A DNA stretch of 46,436 nucleotides from Desulfobacula sp. (GTDB lineage: Bacteria > Desulfobacterota > Desulfobacteria > Desulfobacterales > Desulfobacteraceae), in NCBI GenBank assembly GCA_028280105.1, contig JANQML010000217.1, positions 1 through 46,436 on the forward strand, in the 5' to 3' direction. Shown in pieces: positions 43,346 to 46,436 of this stretch. Numbering within the stretch: the stretch's first letter is position 1; each line of letters starts with the position of its first letter. A program made the translations under genes and the position numbers. Under the pieces are notes generated by a model. That model worked only from the letters and a program-made list of their open reading frames with translations. It was not told the origin of the DNA and did not search any database.

Positions 43346-44641
43346 TTAAAGTCCCACTTCAGCCAGATCCGGCCCAAGATAGGTTCGTTCGGTTTCACTT
43401 AACATTCCCATGGCCAGGCAGATGATGGTCCACAGATGAACCACATGCCACCCGCCGCCGAATTGCTCGCCAATGTCTTCCACCTGTCCGTGGCAATTGT
43501 GGCAGGGGGCGATCACATAGGTGGCGCCGGTGGCTTTAAGCTGGTTGAATTTGGTTCGGCCGTATGCGCGACGGGCATCGGGAAATCCTGCCTGCAGGGC
43601 ACCGCCGCCGCCGCCGCAGCAGTAATTGTTTCCCCGGCTGGGTACGGTGTCGATAAAATTTTCCTCACCCACCACGGTTTTAATTACAAATCTTAAATCA
43701 TCCACAATTTTATTGGAACCGCTCTTCCTGCCGATATTACACGGGTCCTGAATGGTAAATTTTGCACCGATCTCTTTGTTCCAGTCGGAGTTGACATTCA
43801 GCTTACCTTCCCGGATCCACTGGGCATACAGCTCAATGATGGTGATCAGTTTAAATTTGTGGGGTATCTTAAATCTGCGCAACCCTTCCAGGATTGCAAA
43901 ATAGGAATGCCCTCACTCGGTGTTGACCACCAAAGGACTTTTCAAGTTATTGTCCACATGAAGTACAAACTCCTCGACAATATACTTCCATCCTTCCAGA
44001 TCAGCCATGAACATGCAGTAGTTTTCACCCGCCCACATAACGGACGGATAGGTCCAGTCCGCACCCACGGTATGGAGGATCTTCCATAGCGGCCCCATCT
44101 CTTCGGGTTCGGTCACCGGTTCCCTGGAGTTCTGATTGAGCACCATGGTGGCACCCACCCGGTCGACACTGACTTCAAGGTCTTCAAAACCGGGGTGTTC
44201 CTCTCTGATCTCTTCAGCCACATCCAGAACCGTAAATTCAAAATCCTCTTTCTGAGCCCCCATGGCACTTCCGGTCCGGATGTGCTGATCACAGGACCCC
44301 AATATCCCTTTGGGCCGTTTATCTCTCGGTACACTGGCCCTAAGATTAAATACCAGGGCCGGTATATTAATATTCATGGGACAGGCCGACACACACCGGG
44401 TACACATGCTGCACACCCATTTCCAGTCAGACTTCAGTACCTCGTCATCCATACCCAGATTCAACATCCGTACGAGCTTTCGGGGGTCCATATCCATCAG
44501 CTCCGAGGCTGCACACCCCCCTGTGCAGGTCCCGCAGGTCAAACATAAATCAAAATTCGCATCCGGTACTTTTCCCAACACCTCCTCTTTGAATTCAATA
44601 TCCAGTTCGTCAATATTTATCGCCTCTGCCATTTTAGACAT
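43346..44641 (-). CDS. hdrBC: HdrC-HdrB fusion, probable selenoprotein (UGA at codon 243)
   Basis: Two open frames, 44641-43916 and 43912-43346, are joined by one in-frame TGA at 43915-43913; read through they give 431 residues. The first 110 residues are HdrC (CLTCGTCTGGCAA and CSMCTRCVSACPM, two 4Fe-4S sites). The rest is HdrB-like with one clear CCG domain (DPCNIGRKSG...YCCGGGGGALQAG...APCHNCHGQ). The UGA sits in NTE-U-GHSYFAI, where CCG proteins usually have E-C-G-H, so Sec replaces a conserved Cys. A SECIS-like hairpin follows. HdrB carries the unusual Fe-S cluster that reduces a disulfide or similar acceptor. The ribosome site GGGAGGG is only 1 nt before the ATG at 44641, so the ATG at 44632 may be the true start. 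Confidence 0.88.
43879..43897 (-). promoter_or_regulatory. SECIS-like hairpin in hdrBC
   Basis: On the mRNA GCAAUCC and GGGUUGC pair over 7 bp (one G-U) around the loop UGGAA, which begins 22 nt after the UGA. Confidence 0.7.
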
Positions 44642-44651
44642 CCCTCCCTAT

Positions 44652-45530
44652 CTATCTTAGTTTGGCTGCGTTCAGATACGGTACCAGATTGTCGGCTCCG
44701 CCAATGGTAATAATATGTACTCCCTGGCAGATGTCCTTGAGACTGTTAACCGTATCGGCAAACAATTCCAGGCTTGCCTTCTGTTTATTCGGTGCTTTCA
44801 TTAGCTTTTGTATCACCCATTCGGGAACCAGGCCGGATTTAAAGTGGCGATTCAAAAAACGGCCCATGCCGGCGGTTCTCAAAATCATCACCTCTGCAAT
44901 AACAGGGACGTTAAAGGGTTCAACCTGCCGCATGAATTTGGCAAACTGGTCAACATCGAATATAGGCGTGGTCAGAAAATACCCGGCCCCCACATTCATC
45001 ATGTCTTCCATCTCTTCCATGCCTTTTTTGGGCATATTTCTCCCCCATGGCGTCTGCACCCCCGAACCGAGTGTGAAATCAACTTTGCTCTCCAGCTCAT
45101 TCCCCTCAATGGTCACCCCCTGTTTTAAATGGTCCATTACAGAGGCCAGTTTTCCCGAATCCACATGAAAAAACATCTCTTCCTGAAGGGTATCCCCGGA
45201 TATCCGGTAATCTTCGGTAAATACCAGCAAATTTTCAACACCGGTCTCATGGGCCTGTGTCAGGTCTTTTTGGAGCTGATACCGATTTTTGTCCCGTGTG
45301 GTGGTTTGATAGATCGCGTTTAGATTATTCTCTTTTAGCAGGCTACAGCTTTTGATGGTGTCGGTGACCACCCCTTCAAATTCGATTTCAGTGACGGCAA
45401 CACCGTCCACCCGGCCTTTTACCCGGCTTAAGGACTCCATAATCGTCTCGGGTTCTTCATCCCCCAGAGGAACCTGGACTTCGGACGTCACGACAAATCG
45501 TTTCTTTTCCAAAGACTCTTTTAATTTCAT
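44652..45530 (-). CDS. Second MetF-family protein
   Basis: A 292-residue protein of the methylenetetrahydrofolate reductase fold, distinct from metF at 36708-37640: VTSEVQVPLGDEEPETIMES at the N-terminus with the catalytic-type Glu, VDGVAVTEIEFEG, YQTTTRDKNRYQLQKDLTQA, LLVFTEDYRI, and FDVDQFAKFMRQVEPFNVPVIAEVMIL. It keeps the barrel landmarks but is diverged from metF. It lies between the regulator gene and hdrBC, with AAGGAGG before the ATG. A cluster with two MetF-like proteins may use one as catalytic and one as accessory subunit, or act on another pterin; this cannot be decided here. Confidence 0.8.
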   Translation of the reverse strand: MKLKESLEKKRFVVTSEVQVPLGDEEPETIMESLSRVKGRVDGVAVTEIEFEGVVTDTIKSCSLLKENNLNAIYQTTTRDKNRYQLQKDLTQAHETGVENLLVFTEDYRISGDTLQEEMFFHVDSGKLASVMDHLKQGVTIEGNELESKVDFTLGSGVQTPWGRNMPKKGMEEMEDMMNVGAGYFLTTPIFDVDQFAKFMRQVEPFNVPVIAEVMILRTAGMGRFLNRHFKSGLVPEWVIQKLMKAPNKQKASLELFADTVNSLKDICQGVHIITIGGADNLVPYLNAAKLR

Positions 45531-45544
45531 GATCTGCCTCCTTC

Positions 45545-46117
45545 CTATTTTAATCCGAGTAATTTTGCCACTTCATCTTTGAGCTGGGGCAGGGGTAATG
45601 GTTTGGAAAAACAGACGTCTGCGCCGTTTTCTTTCATCTGGGCGAACTTATCGTCATCCAGATATGCAGACAGAACGATAATTTTGGTGTCCTCTGTTTT
45701 TTTATTGCTTTTAATCTTTTTGCAGACTTCATATCCTTTAATATCCGGCATCATAATATCGAGAATCAACAGGTCGGGCTGAAAATGATTCACCTGAAGC
45801 CCGGCCTCAAATCCGTCTGATGCGGAAATCACCTCATAGTCGAATTCATCCTCTTCCAGTGCCTGGACAATGGATTCCACAATGATCATATCATCGTCAA
45901 CCACCAGGATCTTTTTCCTGCCGACATCCTGCTCCTCATCCGGAATGGGGATCCCCTGGGCCCGCATAAACGATTCAAGGTCTGATTTTTTAATCCTACG
46001 ATGTCCGCCAACTGTGCGATATGCCTTGATATGACCGGCCTCAACCCAGTTTATAATGGTTTTTGACGAAACATTGCAGTATTTGCTTGCCGTAAATACA
46101 GTCAACGTGTCTTCCAT
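45545..46117 (-). CDS. HTH (MerR/excisionase-type) - receiver fusion regulator
   Basis: A 190-residue protein. Residues 6-55 are a helix-turn-helix of the MerR/excisionase type (VFTASKYCNVSSKTIINWVEAGHIKAYRTVGGHRRI), and residues 68-185 a receiver (ILVVDDDMIIVESIVQALEE, phosphoacceptor Asp in DLLILDIMMPDIKGYE, VCFSKPL). DNA binding at the front and receiver at the back is the reverse of most response regulators. AAAGGAGG precedes the ATG. It is the first gene of the Met/Hdr operon and likely controls it. The upstream region has repeated 13-bp and 8-bp AT-rich motifs suited to be its operator. The partner kinase is not in the operon. Confidence 0.9.
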   Translation of the reverse strand: MEDTLTVFTASKYCNVSSKTIINWVEAGHIKAYRTVGGHRRIKKSDLESFMRAQGIPIPDEEQDVGRKKILVVDDDMIIVESIVQALEEDEFDYEVISASDGFEAGLQVNHFQPDLLILDIMMPDIKGYEVCKKIKSNKKTEDTKIIVLSAYLDDDKFAQMKENGADVCFSKPLPLPQLKDEVAKLLGLK

Positions 46118-46150
46118 GGCACCTCCTTTGTAGGGATGTTTCGATTTAGG

Positions 46151-46223
46151 TATTATAGTTATTTCATAAAATAGCCATTGTCAAGCAATTTTTTTAATTT
46201 GAATAACTATAATAGCTATAATA
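46151..46223 (-). promoter_or_regulatory. Control region of the Met/Hdr operon: promoter and repeated operator-like motifs
   Basis: TATTATAGTTATT (46151-46163) recurs inverted as AATAACTATAATA (46202-46214), and CTATAATA is repeated directly at 46207-46214 and 46216-46223. On the minus strand TTGACA (46184-46179) lies between them, 17 nt from TAACTA (46161-46156) or 21 nt from TATAAT (46157-46152). The layout fits autoregulation by the HTH-receiver protein. Confidence 0.5.
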
Positions 46224-46313
46224 ACTGAACAAAAAATTCATAATCTATCTGGATTGGCGGGGAAGACCCCGTTGCGGCACCGATGCCGCAGACAACCCGG
46301 ATATTTCACGAAT

Positions 46314-46429
46314 CGATTTTACTTTAGCTGTTAGGCACAGGTCGTGAAGCTGTAGTTGCCCTACCGCAAACGATCTGTAACGACACAGATGAAGTAAAAT
46401 CGGTTCGCCCAAAGGGTGACAATTTGTAA
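46314..46429. repeat. Structured element, copy B
   Basis: Perfect 11-bp closing arms CGATTTTACTT (46314-46324) and AAGTAAAATCG (46392-46402). Inside are CTGT/ACAG (46328-46331/46385-46388), ACAG.TCG/CGA.CTGT (46337-46344/46371-46378) and a hairpin GTAG/CTAC (46352-46355/46361-46364) with GCT before and CGCAAA after, as in copy A. CCCAAAGGGTGACAATTTGT follows. A separate hairpin GCGGCA/TGCCGC lies at 46274-46289. Confidence 0.6.
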
Positions 46430-46436
46430 TGTTTAT

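Noticed and set aside
46274-46289. Hairpin GCGGCA/TGCCGC as a terminator
   Set aside because: Short stem with a 4-nt loop and no T tract on either side.
1-46436. CRISPR array, tRNA or rRNA genes, intact insertion sequence
   Set aside because: No regularly spaced repeats, no cloverleaf-like GTTCRANNC stretch in context and no transposase or integrase reading frame were seen on reading both strands.

Overview
The window looks like chromosomal DNA of a sulfate-reducing deltaproteobacterium of the Desulfobacterales type. This is inferred from gene content: a MetF/MetV-HdrABC-MvhD cluster as used with the C1 (Wood-Ljungdahl) pathway, LutBC lactate oxidation genes, many large hybrid histidine kinases, and three genes with an in-frame UGA that reads best as selenocysteine. 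No tRNA, rRNA, CRISPR array or intact transposase was seen.

Layout, left to right. (1) 1-2431: end of a lactate-utilisation operon (lutB tail, lutC, a LarA/DUF2088-family gene). (2) 2432-4300: an AT-rich island with one methyltransferase gene, ending in a scar made of two gene tails. One is a second copy of the LarA-like 3' end, the other the 3' end of a GGDEF gene. (3) 4460-8421: a proteostasis block with two tandem copies of a two-gene small heat-shock module, a divergent ribbon-helix-helix-like gene and a truncated DnaJ. (4) 8447-16514: a diguanylate cyclase response regulator behind a 2377-residue Ser/Thr kinase-AAA-GAF-PAS-hybrid histidine kinase. (5) 16625-22619: radical SAM/B12 protein, patatin phospholipase, a response regulator and a GAF protein that share a Cys-rich C-terminal module, and a DUF2799 lipoprotein. 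(6) 23023-25887 (minus strand): permease, periplasmic rhodanese with in-frame UGA, ECF sigma factor and membrane anti-sigma-like protein, packed as an operon. (7) 26104-28313: HtrA/DegP protease and a GNAT acetyltransferase. (8) 28352-34932: a signalling operon with three histidine kinases and a periplasmic solute-binding protein. (9) 35351-36125: YheU, GIY-YIG and HU/IHF genes. (10) 36708-46117: the operon HTH-REC regulator, MetF-like, HdrCB (UGA), HdrA-GltD-HdrA fusion, MvhD (UGA), MetV, MetF.

How the genes connect. LutBC would feed lactate carbon to pyruvate. The Hdr/Met operon would couple methylene-tetrahydrofolate reduction or oxidation to flavin-based electron transfer among NAD(P)H, ferredoxin and Hdr iron-sulfur centres. 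The small heat-shock operon and the periplasmic protease gene share an almost identical promoter block of about 60 bp, so they probably form one stress regulon. The three UGA genes each carry a hairpin 19-22 nt after the UGA with an NGG-type apical loop, which looks like a common bacterial SECIS design.

Most notable: the UGA-containing rhodanese in the permease/ECF operon; two copies (36416-36536 and 46314-46429) of a structured element whose stems keep pairing despite different sequence; the shared stress promoter; and the composite scar next to the methyltransferase island. All assignments come from reading the sequence; no database search or folding program was run.
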